64,000 nt of DNA from CAWCUK01 sp963798775 (GTDB lineage: Bacteria > Bacteroidota > Ignavibacteria > Ignavibacteriales > Ignavibacteriaceae): positions 620,001-684,000 of the forward strand of contig CAWCUK010000004.1 of NCBI GenBank assembly GCA_963798775.1. The letters are read 5' to 3'. This document shows positions 16,320-25,745 of the stretch, piece after piece. Position 1 is the stretch's first letter; every line of letters begins with the position of its first letter. The translations under genes and the position numbers were made by a program. The notes under the pieces were generated by a model, which did no database searches, was not told where the DNA came from, and saw nothing but the letters and a program-made list of their open reading frames with translations.

Positions 16320-17714
16320 ATGGATAATATCTATAATAAAATTAAAACTGAATTAAATTCTCTTCCCGTTGAAGAAAGAAATGAGATTCTTAAAAAACTA
16401 CGTGATGAAATTGATGCAATCGATCAGCAGGTTGTAAAATTGCTAAGTAAAAGAACTCTTCATTCAGTTTTAATCGGCCGCGTAAAAAGATCAATGAATT
16501 TGCCAACGTATAATCCTAATCGTGAAAAGGAAATAAGTATAAGAATTTCATCTTACGTTGAGGAACCTTTAAGTAAAGAAGCCGTTATAAGAATTTATGA
16601 ACGAATTATCGATGAATCTCGTGCTATACAAAGAGAAGAATCGGATAAGGGAAATATTTTTAATGTATCGGCAAATAAGATGAAAGTTGGTTTTAAGAAT
16701 TTATTAAGTAGAAAAGAATTTTTTCTTGTATTAATTGTTTTTGCCGCCGCTCTGGCGCTTTTGTATTATACTTTTTTCACACCGAATCATTATGATCGTC
16801 CGGCTCCCGTTAAATTTGAAATATCAAAAGGGGAAAGTTTAGATAATATTATAAATGATCTTTATGAAAAAGGAATTATTCCCAATAAAATAAATATGCG
16901 CATTGCGGCATTTGTTATGGGCGCAGAGAAAAAAATTCCGGCAGCTCGTTTTTATATTCCAAATAATTTAAGTTATTTAGATTTAATAGATTTTCTTTTG
17001 AATACAAACGCGGATTATTTGAAGGAAGTTAAAGTTTATGACGGCGCTTCTTCAAGATGGCTGGCTTCCAGATTGCAGTGGAAGGTTTTTATAGATTCCG
17101 CTTCATTTTATAATATTACTCATAATAAGGATTTCGCCGATTCTATAGGTATAGAAGCCGCTTCTCTGGAAGGTTATCTTCTGCCCGGAAAATATGAATT
17201 TTATGAACGAAGTTCGCCAAAAGAAATAGCCGAAAAATTTATAGATTCTTTTAAAACATTTATGGTTGATTCTCTTAAAAAACGTGCTGAAAATATGGGA
17301 TATTCGATGCATGAAATTTTAACGATTGCTTCTATTGTTGACGGAGAAACAAATAAAACTTCGGAAATGCCTACGATTGCCGGTGTTTATTATAATCGTT
17401 TAAGATTAGGAATGAGATTGCAAGCCGATCCTACAGTCCAGTTTTTACAGCCTGACGGATGGAAGCGTTTATTGTATAAAGATCTGAAAATTGATTCTCC
17501 TTATAATACTTATAAATATGCCGGTTTGCCTCCAGGACCAATAAATAATCCGGGTAAAAATGCTATTTTAGCCGCGTTATATCCGGATAACAATAAGTAT
17601 ATTTATTTTGTTGCCGATGGAAAAGGCGGCCATAATTTTGCCGCAACTTATTCTGAACATCTTCGATTAGTAAAAGAATATAGAAAATGGCTGAATTCAC
17701 AAAAGAAAAAATAA
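16320..17714 (+). CDS. mltG: chorismate mutase (AroQ) - endolytic transglycosylase MltG fusion
   Basis: 464 residues in one uninterrupted frame. Residues about 20-105 form an AroQ-type chorismate mutase helix bundle: LRDEIDAIDQQ, SKRTLHSVLIGRVK, NPNREKEIS and the final IIDESRAIQ. Arg28, Arg45, Lys56, Arg68, Glu69 and Gln104 align with the catalytic set of the E. coli domain. The usual Asp before the R-E pair is Asn65. A membrane segment follows (about 133-152), then the periplasmic MltG domain with ASIVDGETNK, IAGVYYNRL and LQADPTV. In the catalytic patch the first acidic residue is Asp341 rather than the common Glu, while Glu343 is kept. MltG cuts nascent glycan strands to set their length. 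The fusion would put the mutase in the cytoplasm. Its 3' end overlaps the next gene by 28 nt. Confidence 0.9.
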   Translation: MDNIYNKIKTELNSLPVEERNEILKKLRDEIDAIDQQVVKLLSKRTLHSVLIGRVKRSMNLPTYNPNREKEISIRISSYVEEPLSKEAVIRIYERIIDESRAIQREESDKGNIFNVSANKMKVGFKNLLSRKEFFLVLIVFAAALALLYYTFFTPNHYDRPAPVKFEISKGESLDNIINDLYEKGIIPNKINMRIAAFVMGAEKKIPAARFYIPNNLSYLDLIDFLLNTNADYLKEVKVYDGASSRWLASRLQWKVFIDSASFYNITHNKDFADSIGIEAASLEGYLLPGKYEFYERSSPKEIAEKFIDSFKTFMVDSLKKRAENMGYSMHEILTIASIVDGETNKTSEMPTIAGVYYNRLRLGMRLQADPTVQFLQPDGWKRLLYKDLKIDSPYNTYKYAGLPPGPINNPGKNAILAALYPDNNKYIYFVADGKGGHNFAATYSEHLRLVKEYRKWLNSQKKK

Positions 17715-19384
17715 AGTATTTCCTACTATTAAGTATCGGATTATTATTTGCAAATTGCGCAAATCAACTTCCTCCCGGCGGCGGCGATGTTGATAGAATT
17801 CCACCGACAATTGAAGATGTTTATCCCCCCGACGGAACCACAAATTTTAATGACGATCATATTGAAATTACGTTTTCTGAATATGTTGAAAAAAGAACCG
17901 CCAAAGATGCCATTTTTATTTCTCCGGCAATTGAAGGAGATTTAGAGTACGACTGGAGCGGTAAAACATTAGAAATAAATTTTCCTCATAATCTGCCGAA
18001 GAATAAAACTTATGTTATTACTGTAGGTACGGATGTTGTCGATTATAACAATAAAAATAGATTGGCTGAGGCTTTTAATTTTAGCTTTTCTACCGGGAAC
18101 GAAATTGATAGAAGAATGATTTCCGGAAAAGTATACGCGGATAAACCGGAAGGAGTTTTATTATTTGCTTATTTGGTTGGTGAAGACACAATTAATCCTT
18201 CCGCTAAAAAACCTGATTATGTATCTCAATCCGGCAATGACGGAAGTTATAAATTAGCCGGATTATCCGCGGGGCGTTATAGAGTTTTTGCTGTAAAAGA
18301 TGAATACCGGGATCTTTTATATCAGCCGGTACAAGATGAATATGGTGCTCCTTACCAGGAAATTTCTTTTTCGGAAAATGATTCTTCTTTTGCCGGTTTA
18401 GATTATTTTTTAACAAAAATAGATACAACCGCCCCGAGATTAGTTTCGGCTTCTATGACAGATAAATACCACGTTCTCCTAAATTTTACCGAAAAAATTG
18501 ATTCTACTTTAATCTCCTCTAAAAATTTTTACATATATGATTCTACTAAAAGTCAGAAATATTCTCCCTTATACGCATTTAAAGGAAATACAAAATCCGC
18601 GGAAATAGTTTTATCTTTAAATGATACTCTTTCCGCAGCGGATGATATTTTCCTTTTCGCTGATACAACACGCGATAAAAGCGGGAATTTTTATTTAAAA
18701 GATTTCGCGAGAATAAATGTAAGTTCTAAACCGGATACAGTTAAGCCTTCCATATTTAAATTAATTCCGGCAAATCGATCTCAAGACGCGGATTATTTAA
18801 ACCAAAAATTTTATTTCTATTTTGATGACGGATTTGATACTTCCGCCGCTAAAACGGGAATTTCTTTTACCGATACTTCCGGTAATAAAATACAATTCAA
18901 TTCAAAGTTTCTCGATGACGCGTCTTTTTATATTAGTAATACAAAAAATCTAGAACCGAGGCGTGATTATATCATTAATCTTGATTTATCTAAATTTGAA
19001 GACGCTGCAGGTAATAAATATGATTCACTTTTTCAGTATAAATTTAAAACTATCAGTGGTATAGATTTTACCGGAGTTTCCGGAACCGTAACTAGTAATA
19101 ATTTACTTGATAATCCTATACTTGTACTTCAAAATATGGATAAAAAAGAATCTGTATATAAACAAAAAATTACGGATAACGGTAAATTTAAATTTAACAG
19201 AGTTGAGGCAGGTAAATATAGACTATGGGCTTTTTTAGATAAAGACAGCAGCGGTACTTATTCTTATGGATTGCCTTTTCCTTTTAAACCATCTGAAAGA
19301 TTTAATTTTTATCCCGATACTTTAACGCTTAAACCTAGATGGACTTTAACTGATGTGAAATTTAATTTCGGACAGAATAAATAA
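17687..19384 (+). CDS. Ig-like (Big_5/SbsA type) surface lipoprotein
   Basis: 565 residues. A lipobox LLFANC places the lipidated cysteine at residue 24. LPPGGGDVDRIPPTIEDVYP then leads into an SbsA-type Ig-like domain (ITFSEYVEKRTAKDAIFISP), with two further similar modules (about 245-340 and 350-450) and a C-terminal beta-sandwich resembling carboxypeptidase regulatory-like folds (GKYRLWAFLDKDSSGTY). It is probably outer-membrane anchored. The 28-nt overlap with mltG indicates co-expression. Function is unknown. Homologous architecture is widespread in Bacteroidota. Confidence 0.85.
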   Translation: MAEFTKEKIKYFLLLSIGLLFANCANQLPPGGGDVDRIPPTIEDVYPPDGTTNFNDDHIEITFSEYVEKRTAKDAIFISPAIEGDLEYDWSGKTLEINFPHNLPKNKTYVITVGTDVVDYNNKNRLAEAFNFSFSTGNEIDRRMISGKVYADKPEGVLLFAYLVGEDTINPSAKKPDYVSQSGNDGSYKLAGLSAGRYRVFAVKDEYRDLLYQPVQDEYGAPYQEISFSENDSSFAGLDYFLTKIDTTAPRLVSASMTDKYHVLLNFTEKIDSTLISSKNFYIYDSTKSQKYSPLYAFKGNTKSAEIVLSLNDTLSAADDIFLFADTTRDKSGNFYLKDFARINVSSKPDTVKPSIFKLIPANRSQDADYLNQKFYFYFDDGFDTSAAKTGISFTDTSGNKIQFNSKFLDDASFYISNTKNLEPRRDYIINLDLSKFEDAAGNKYDSLFQYKFKTISGIDFTGVSGTVTSNNLLDNPILVLQNMDKKESVYKQKITDNGKFKFNRVEAGKYRLWAFLDKDSSGTYSYGLPFPFKPSERFNFYPDTLTLKPRWTLTDVKFNFGQNK

Positions 19385-19389
19385 TTAAG

Positions 19390-19422
19390 GGAAGAGCGGT
19401 GTTGCTACTCTTCCGTTTTTTT
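19390..19422 (+). terminator. terminator after the Ig-like lipoprotein
   Basis: GGAAGAG/CTCTTCC stem followed by seven T on the plus strand. The right arm lies inside the last codons of the convergent minus-strand gene. Confidence 0.75.
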
Positions 19423-20433
19423 AAGTACTAATTTTCTAACTTCCATTCCTGTTTCTATTTTATCTCTATTACTTTTCACCACCGCTAAAGAAAGTTTAAT
19501 TCCTCTTATTTCAATAATCTCTAAAGTAGAAATTTTTTGGTCGCTTAAACCTAAAAATTCATGTGTCTTCGGATCGAAAAGAGAATCCGCTTTTGCATAA
19601 ACAGATAATTCTTCTCCAACTTTCAAATTATTATTCGACCCCAAATTAACAAAAGCTTCGCCTGTGGATTTATCGTAAGTTACAATTTGTCCCTTTTTAA
19701 TTTCGGTATTTAAACTGATATCATCTAACGAAGTATCCGGAATAACCGAGATTATAGTTAAACTGTCTTTTTTATTTCTTTTAAGAATATCAGCCGAAGC
19801 GCGTTTAACTTCTTTTGAAAGGCTTTGGCATAAATTAAACATTGCCTGTCCGACTAAAGTTTTATTAAATTCTTCACTTCCGAATGGAATTCTATTTAAC
19901 GAATAAAACTCTTCTTTTTCATCGGAAGGTTTTCCTAAAAGATTTAATCCGACACCTTTACTTGAAGCTTCTCCGTTAATTCTATCGGAAAAATCCACAT
20001 TATTAGTTTTAATATTATAAATTTTAATATTCGTCTCAATATTGCAGCTATAAGCTTCATAACCCGCAGTAGCCAAATCGCCGGCGGAAAAACGGGAAAT
20101 TTCAAATTTTTTGATCGTTCCCATCACAATAAAATTAAACCCGTTTTCGTCCGCTATTTCGGAAGCAAATTGTAAATCGGCGTAAACTGATGATTTGCTT
20201 TTTTCCTTTTCTGCTAAAGATAAATACGCGGTAGATGATAAAACCTTTGCGTCGTCAAATTTTCTTAAATATGCCGCAATATAATTGGGAACCGAAGTGT
20301 TTAGATCCCAAGCGCCCTTGTATGAAGCTTCATTCTGAAACGGCGTAAACAATATTTGCGCGTTTGCCGCGCTTGATAATAAAATACTAATACATATAAT
20401 ATTTTTTAGATAACTCTTTAAAATTTTCAACAT
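19405..20433 (-). CDS. exported CsgG/FlgT-like protein of unknown function
   Basis: About 342 residues. A signal peptide is visible (IICISILLSSAANAQ). The body resembles CsgG- or FlgT-like nucleotide-binding-fold exported proteins: an N-terminal domain with FNFIVMGTIKKFEI and conversion of a list of components (IETNIKIYNIKTNNVDFS), and a C-terminal beta domain with GQIVTYDKSTGEAFVNLGSNN and LKVGEELSVYAK. The frame extends to 20460, but the internal ATG at 20433 gives a better signal peptide. Either start overlaps the 3' end of the NamZ-like gene upstream, suggesting coupling. Family assignment is tentative. Confidence 0.7.
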   Translation of the reverse strand: MLKILKSYLKNIICISILLSSAANAQILFTPFQNEASYKGAWDLNTSVPNYIAAYLRKFDDAKVLSSTAYLSLAEKEKSKSSVYADLQFASEIADENGFNFIVMGTIKKFEISRFSAGDLATAGYEAYSCNIETNIKIYNIKTNNVDFSDRINGEASSKGVGLNLLGKPSDEKEEFYSLNRIPFGSEEFNKTLVGQAMFNLCQSLSKEVKRASADILKRNKKDSLTIISVIPDTSLDDISLNTEIKKGQIVTYDKSTGEAFVNLGSNNNLKVGEELSVYAKADSLFDPKTHEFLGLSDQKISTLEIIEIRGIKLSLAVVKSNRDKIETGMEVRKLVLKKTEE

Positions 20434-21619
20434 CTTTCTCAAAATAATTTTTAACATCATTGTAGTTCATATTTTTTGTAAATAGTTCTCTAACCTTTGC
20501 AGAACCTGCTACTTTATCAAACATCTTTAATCTTGATTCCGCGGCCATTTTAAATGGATTTTTATCAGGATAAAGTTGATTATTTACTTGCATAAATCTG
20601 AACTGTAAACTCATTAAATTAACTCTTGAATAATCTGTGATATGAATTTGCACACCGTGCAGTTCTTTATCTTTATCCCGGCCGTAAAAAGGTTTAAAGT
20701 TTATTGGGCGAAAGATAACTCCCGGCAAATTCAGTTCATTCATTTTGTTTGCTAATTTTTCCGCGTCAATCCATTCTGCGGCAAAAACTTGAAATGGAAT
20801 TGTATAACCGACGCCTTCGGAAACAACGCCTAATTCTCCCATAATGCCTGAACTAACATAATATTCAGGAGAATCATTATGCGGGATATGCGGGGAAGTG
20901 GGAACCCATTCTAAACCTGTATCCTCAAAAGCCATGCTGCGTTTCCAGTTTTTCATCGGGACAACCGCAAGTTTACATTTCTTCCCGCCGTTTATCATTC
21001 CTTCATTATTTAATAGCTTCGCAAGTTCGCCGCAAGTAAGTCCGTATACATAAGGAATTTTAAATTGACTGACGAATGAAATAAATCCATCTTCAACCAA
21101 ATTTCCTTCAACTTTTTCGCCTCCTAAAGGATTAGGACGATCGAGCACAACAAACTCAATATTATTTTCCGCGGCAGCCTCCATTGCCACACCCATTGTA
21201 CTAATATATGTGTATGAGCGGCATCCGATATCCTGAATATCATAAACTAAAACATCAATTCCTTTCAGCATTTCCGGGGATGGTTTTCGAGTTTTTCCGT
21301 ATAAAGAATAAACCGGTAAATTGGTATTTTCATCAGTATAAGTAGCAACATAATCGCCGGCCGCATAATTGCCTCTAACGCCGTGTTCCGGTCCGAATAA
21401 CGCGACTAATTTTACATTCTCGGCTTCATATAGAATATCTATTGTTGATTTTAGTTTTGAATCAACTCCGGTTGCGTTTGTAATTAAACCTACTCTTTTC
21501 CCGGTTAATACATCAAAATTATGGTCTTTTAAAATATCAATTCCCGGTTTTACAACCGGCTGAGCGGCAACAAAAACAGCAATGATATAAAATAGTATAA
21601 CAGTAAAAATTTTCTTCAT
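20387..21619 (-). CDS. namZ: DUF1343 protein, NamZ-type exo-beta-N-acetylmuramidase
   Basis: 410 residues with a signal peptide (KKIFTVILFYIIAVFVAAQP). The mature part carries DUF1343 signatures: KRVGLITNATGVD, LFGPEHGVRGN, VYDIQDIGCRSYTYI, VLDRPNPLGG and WVPTSPHIPHNDSPE. Characterised NamZ enzymes release MurNAc from the non-reducing ends of peptidoglycan fragments, so a periplasmic wall-recycling role is likely. It is followed by the CsgG-like gene with a 47-nt overlap. Confidence 0.88.
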   Translation of the reverse strand: MKKIFTVILFYIIAVFVAAQPVVKPGIDILKDHNFDVLTGKRVGLITNATGVDSKLKSTIDILYEAENVKLVALFGPEHGVRGNYAAGDYVATYTDENTNLPVYSLYGKTRKPSPEMLKGIDVLVYDIQDIGCRSYTYISTMGVAMEAAAENNIEFVVLDRPNPLGGEKVEGNLVEDGFISFVSQFKIPYVYGLTCGELAKLLNNEGMINGGKKCKLAVVPMKNWKRSMAFEDTGLEWVPTSPHIPHNDSPEYYVSSGIMGELGVVSEGVGYTIPFQVFAAEWIDAEKLANKMNELNLPGVIFRPINFKPFYGRDKDKELHGVQIHITDYSRVNLMSLQFRFMQVNNQLYPDKNPFKMAAESRLKMFDKVAGSAKVRELFTKNMNYNDVKNYFEKDVENFKELSKKYYMY

Positions 21620-21653
21620 TTTCTCCCTTTAAGATTCGTTTAATTGGATGGAA

Positions 21654-22900
21654 TTAATTGTCTTTTTGAAAAATTATTTTCCCGTTTTTGATTGTGGTGT
21701 GATTAAGATTTTTTGCTACATTATAAACTATTTCAGAATATTCTGCGCAGTCGAATAAAGCAAAATCAGCCTTCTTACCAATTTCAATACTTCCGATTTT
21801 ATGATTTAAATTTAAAACCTTTGCCGCGTTTATGGTAACAGCCGAAATAGTTTCTTCAATAGTCATTTTCATTTTTAACGCGGCTAAACTCATTATAAAA
21901 TTTAAATTAGCGATATTTGAAGAGCCCGGATTATAATCAGTTGCCAAAGCTACAATTAAATCATTTTGAATAAGCTCCCGCGCGGGCGCGTAATCATAAT
22001 TTAAAAGAAAGAAACTCCCGGAAGCAATACGCAAACAGTATCCGAATTTTGAAGAAGATTTAATTGACTCAGTTTAAATACTTCAAGATGATCTATACTT
22101 ACAGCGTTAAATTTAAGAGCGGTTTCAAGTCCGCCTATATTATTAAATTGCTCGGTATGAAGTTTAACTCTGAAACCCAATCTATCCGCGGCTGCAAACA
22201 CTTCATCAATTTCTTCGGAAGTAAAAGCTGTTGATTCGCAGAAACCGTCGCAAAATTCAGCGTAATTATTCTCAGCGATTTCGGGAAGAAGTTTATTCGT
22301 TAAAATATTAATGTAAGCCGGATGATTATCTTTATATTCAATAGGAAAAGTATGCGCGCCGAGAAATGTTGGAACTATTTCTATCGGAGAAATATCTTTA
22401 AAGTAATTTATAACTTTTAATAACTTTAATTCGTTCTCATAATTTAGTCCATATCCGCTTTTAATTTCTAAAGTTGTTATTCCGTTTGAAATAAAATAAT
22501 CGATTCGAGGTCCGATTTCCGCAACAAGTTTTTCAAAAGAAGCTTCGCGTACAGCCTGAACCGTTGTATTAATTCCGCCGCCTTTTTTCGCGATTTCTTC
22601 ATATCCGGTTCCGCTTAATTTCTGTTTGAATTCATTCGCGCGGGAACCGGTGAAAGCTGTGTGTGTATGACAATCGATTAAACCGGGAAGAACAACTTTA
22701 CCGGATGCATCAATAACTTCAAATTCACTAAAGTTTTTTATAGAATTGTTGGGGACAATATCTTGAATAAAGTCATCTTCTATTATAACCGAATGATTTT
22801 CGAGCGGATAAATATCATTAAGAGTTTTTCCCCGTTTAATATTTTCACCGTTCGTATTAACAGTTACAATTTGTGAAGGATTTAGAAGAATTTTTTTCAT
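21654..22900 (-). CDS. hutI: imidazolonepropionase (one frameshift)
   Basis: Third step of histidine degradation, hydrolysing imidazolone-5-propionate to formiminoglutamate. Metal ligands of the amidohydrolase fold are visible: LIDCHTHTAFTGSR, FLGAHTFP, KLHTEQFNNIGG and, after the break, ALATDYNPGSS. The N-terminal frame (22900 to 22001) stops right after VLLPGVSFF, and the C-terminal frame (to 21654) resumes with LLNYDYAPARELI. A one-base indel therefore lies in the AAAGAAAG run near 22010. Conserved sequence is continuous across the break, so assembly error or a very recent mutation is likely. No other hut gene is present. Confidence 0.88.
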
Positions 22901-22919
22901 AATAAACTAGAGGAATGTT

Positions 22920-23498
22920 TTATTTAAAAACATTTACTTCTTCCCGTACAACCCGTGCGTCGTTATATCCCATCTGGTTTAACTTAAAACTGAAATTATT
23001 GGCATCGTTCAAATCGGTAAAATCACCTACATTTACTTTATAAAAGGGAGGATCAAAATCTATATAAACTGCTTTCTGATTTGTCTTAAAATAAATCTCA
23101 GATCGCATCGCGTTTGCGTCTTCCAAGTTGTCAGTGGATAAAACTTGAACTCTGTATCCGTCAACTTTCTCTATTACAGTTTTATTTCCCGCGGCTGTAT
23201 CCGGAATGGTTTCTTCATAATTATACCACGCGTTTACATTTTCTTTAGGTGATAAATCTGTACTCTCATCAATTTCTATTTTGGTACGATAAGGAGTAAT
23301 ATCAAAATCTTCTTTAAGCTCAGTTTTACTGGATTCTTCAGTCTTCTCAGCAGTCTTTTCTTTTTTCTCTTCGTTATTTTTATCATATCTACTGCCTGTT
23401 GAGGCGCTGCATGAATAAAAAATAACCGGAAAAGCTGTAAGTATAATAATTATAAGATATTTAGAGGCTTTAAACATAATTTCTAAAAAATATTTCAC
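22920..23498 (-). CDS. SPOR-domain lipoprotein
   Basis: 192 residues. Signal sequence and lipobox VIFYSC (Cys30), then a low-complexity Lys/Glu-rich linker (about 37-65), and a C-terminal SPOR domain (about 110-187: VDGYRVQVLSTDNLEDANAM, FYKVNVGDFTDLNDA). SPOR domains bind denuded glycan at division sites, so this is probably a peptidoglycan-binding outer-membrane lipoprotein. An internal Met8 is an alternative start giving a tidier signal peptide. It is 19 nt upstream of hutI on the same strand. Confidence 0.88.
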   Translation of the reverse strand: MKYFLEIMFKASKYLIIIILTAFPVIFYSCSASTGSRYDKNNEEKKEKTAEKTEESSKTELKEDFDITPYRTKIEIDESTDLSPKENVNAWYNYEETIPDTAAGNKTVIEKVDGYRVQVLSTDNLEDANAMRSEIYFKTNQKAVYIDFDPPFYKVNVGDFTDLNDANNFSFKLNQMGYNDARVVREEVNVFK

Positions 23499-23676
23499 TT
23501 AATAAAGTTCTAATATAAGATTAATAAATCATTCCTAAAAGTTTAACTTTTTTACCATAAAAAGCACAAGAATGCCTTAATTAGCTGTTAGGATAGAAAT
23601 TTGTACTGTTTATTATTTTGAGAAAGTTCTTTTATTTTCGTAAATTACACTATTCATTAAAAAAAATTGCCGCAAA

Positions 23677-25170
23677 ATGTCATCAAAAAAATACAAAATC
23701 CTTTTCGTTACCTCAGAAGTTGTTCCTTTTGTTAAAACCGGCGGATTAGCTGATGTTTCTGCCGCGCTGCCTCAACGATTAGCTGAGATGGGCCACGAAG
23801 TTCGAATTGTTGTTCCAAAATATGGTGCGGTTGATGACCGGAAATTTAAAATTCATGAAGTTGTAAGACTTAAAGATCTTCAAATAAAAATTGGAGATAA
23901 AGATGTTACTTTTTCAATAAAATCTTGCTTTTTACCCGGCCAAAAGGTAAGAGTTCAAATTTATTTTCTGGATAACCAAGAATATTTCGGAAGCAGAAAC
24001 AGCCTTTATGTAGATCCGCATACCGGGAATGATTATCCCGATAATGATGAGCGTTTTGTGCTGCTTAGTAATTCTGTTTTTGAATTAATCTCTAAATTAG
24101 GTTGGATTCCGGACTTAATACACTGCAACGATTGGCAGTGCGGTTTAATTCCGGCTTATCTTAAAACAAGGTTTAAGGATGATGAAACATTTTCTAATTT
24201 TAAAACTTTGTTTACAATTCACAACCTGGCTTACCAGGGAACATTCCCTAAAAGTAAATTTAATAACACCGGGCTGCCGGATGAGCTAAATTCGGAAAAG
24301 GGAATTGAGATTTATAATAAACTTAATTTTATGAAATCCGGATTAATGTTTGCTGATGTTATAAATACCGTCAGCGAAACTTATGCTAACGAAATTAGAA
24401 AAGATGATGAACTGGGAGCCGGATTAAAAAATATTTTGTCGAAAAGAAAAAATGATCTATACGGTATTGTAAACGGTATAGATATGAAAGTTTGGAATCC
24501 GGAGAAAGATAAACTTCTTCCCAAGAAGTATTCGGATAAAAATCTTGAAGGCAAAGCTGTAAATAAAAAAGCTTTGGCTGAAAAATTTGGTTTTACTTAT
24601 GACGAAAATATTCCGATTATCGGATTAATTTCCCGGCTTTACGACGGTAAAGGGTTTGATCTTATTAAAGAAGCTTTTCCCGAACTAATGAAAATGAATA
24701 TTCAAGTTGTTCTACTCGGAACCGGCGACAGAAAATATCAAACATTCTTTGATAAAATGGCTAATGAACATTCCGATAAATTTGCGTGTTATTTAGGCTT
24801 TAACGATGAACTTGCTCACTTAATTGAAGGCGGTGCCGATATTTTTCTTATGCCAAGCCGTTATGAACCTTGTGGATTAAATCAAATGTACAGTTTAATT
24901 TATGGAACCGTTCCTATAGTTAGGGAAACCGGCGGTCTTGCTGATACAGTTATTAAATTTAACGAGAAAACCGGTGAAGGAAATGGCTTTATGTTTAAAC
25001 AATATGAAGCTTCCGCGATGATTAAAGAACTGAAACGCGCGCTAAAAATATTTGAGGATAAGAAAACTTGGACAAAGATTATGAAGACCGGCATGAAATC
25101 AGATTTCAGCTGGATCTCTTCAGCCAAGAAATACGTTGAATTATATAAAACTGTGTTGAACAATAATTAA
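23677..25170 (+). CDS. glgA: glycogen synthase (ADP-glucose type, GT5)
   Basis: 497 residues, two Rossmann domains (GT-B). The nucleotide-sugar motif KTGGLADV (Lys20) and the C-terminal PSRYEPCGLNQMYSL and ETGGLADTV motifs are intact. It elongates alpha-1,4-glucan from ADP-glucose. The stop overlaps the next ATG by one base (TAATG). Confidence 0.96.
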   Translation: MSSKKYKILFVTSEVVPFVKTGGLADVSAALPQRLAEMGHEVRIVVPKYGAVDDRKFKIHEVVRLKDLQIKIGDKDVTFSIKSCFLPGQKVRVQIYFLDNQEYFGSRNSLYVDPHTGNDYPDNDERFVLLSNSVFELISKLGWIPDLIHCNDWQCGLIPAYLKTRFKDDETFSNFKTLFTIHNLAYQGTFPKSKFNNTGLPDELNSEKGIEIYNKLNFMKSGLMFADVINTVSETYANEIRKDDELGAGLKNILSKRKNDLYGIVNGIDMKVWNPEKDKLLPKKYSDKNLEGKAVNKKALAEKFGFTYDENIPIIGLISRLYDGKGFDLIKEAFPELMKMNIQVVLLGTGDRKYQTFFDKMANEHSDKFACYLGFNDELAHLIEGGADIFLMPSRYEPCGLNQMYSLIYGTVPIVRETGGLADTVIKFNEKTGEGNGFMFKQYEASAMIKELKRALKIFEDKKTWTKIMKTGMKSDFSWISSAKKYVELYKTVLNNN

Positions 25171-25745
25171 TGCAAAACTACGCTGTTTTTCTTGATCGTG
25201 ACGGAACTATAAATGAAGATCCGGGATATTTGGGTGATCCACAGAAAGTTGAATTATTCCCGGATGTAGGTAAAGCACTTTCTGAGTTAAAAAATTCACT
25301 TAAATTTAAACTTATCGTTATTTCAAATCAATCCGGAATTGCACGCGGTTTGATTAGCGAAAAGATGGTTAATGATGTTAATCTAAAAATAAATCATCTT
25401 TTAGCTGATTATAATACTGCTATAGATTATTTTTATTTCTGTCCTTTTCATCCGGAATTTTCCAAAGAAGAAGATTGCTCCTGCAGGAAACCTTCTCCTG
25501 AGCTTATATTTAAAGCCGCGGAGGAACATAATATAGATTTATCTAAATCATATTTTGTTGGAGATGCAGTAACGGATATTGAGTGCGGAATGAACGCGGG
25601 ATTAAAGACTATCCTGGTAAAAACTGGATACGGTGTGGATAGTATTTCTATGTTGCAAAAGCAAAAAAAAATTCCCAGTTTTGTTGCCGAAAATTTTAGT
25701 GAAGTTTACAAATATATTTATAAAGATTTTATTGGAGATAATTAG
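25170..25745 (+). CDS. gmhB: D,D-heptose 1,7-bisphosphate phosphatase (GmhB-like HAD)
   Basis: 191 residues. HAD motif I FLDRDGTINEDPGYL (Asp9, Asp11), motif II SNQSGIARG, the GmhB zinc-binding pattern CPFHPEFSKEEDCSC, and motif IV VGDAVTDIECG. It would dephosphorylate ADP-heptose precursors for LPS, which fits the GT9 heptosyltransferase-type genes elsewhere in the window. A histidinol-phosphatase-like role cannot be excluded from sequence alone. Confidence 0.9.
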   Translation: MQNYAVFLDRDGTINEDPGYLGDPQKVELFPDVGKALSELKNSLKFKLIVISNQSGIARGLISEKMVNDVNLKINHLLADYNTAIDYFYFCPFHPEFSKEEDCSCRKPSPELIFKAAEEHNIDLSKSYFVGDAVTDIECGMNAGLKTILVKTGYGVDSISMLQKQKKIPSFVAENFSEVYKYIYKDFIGDN

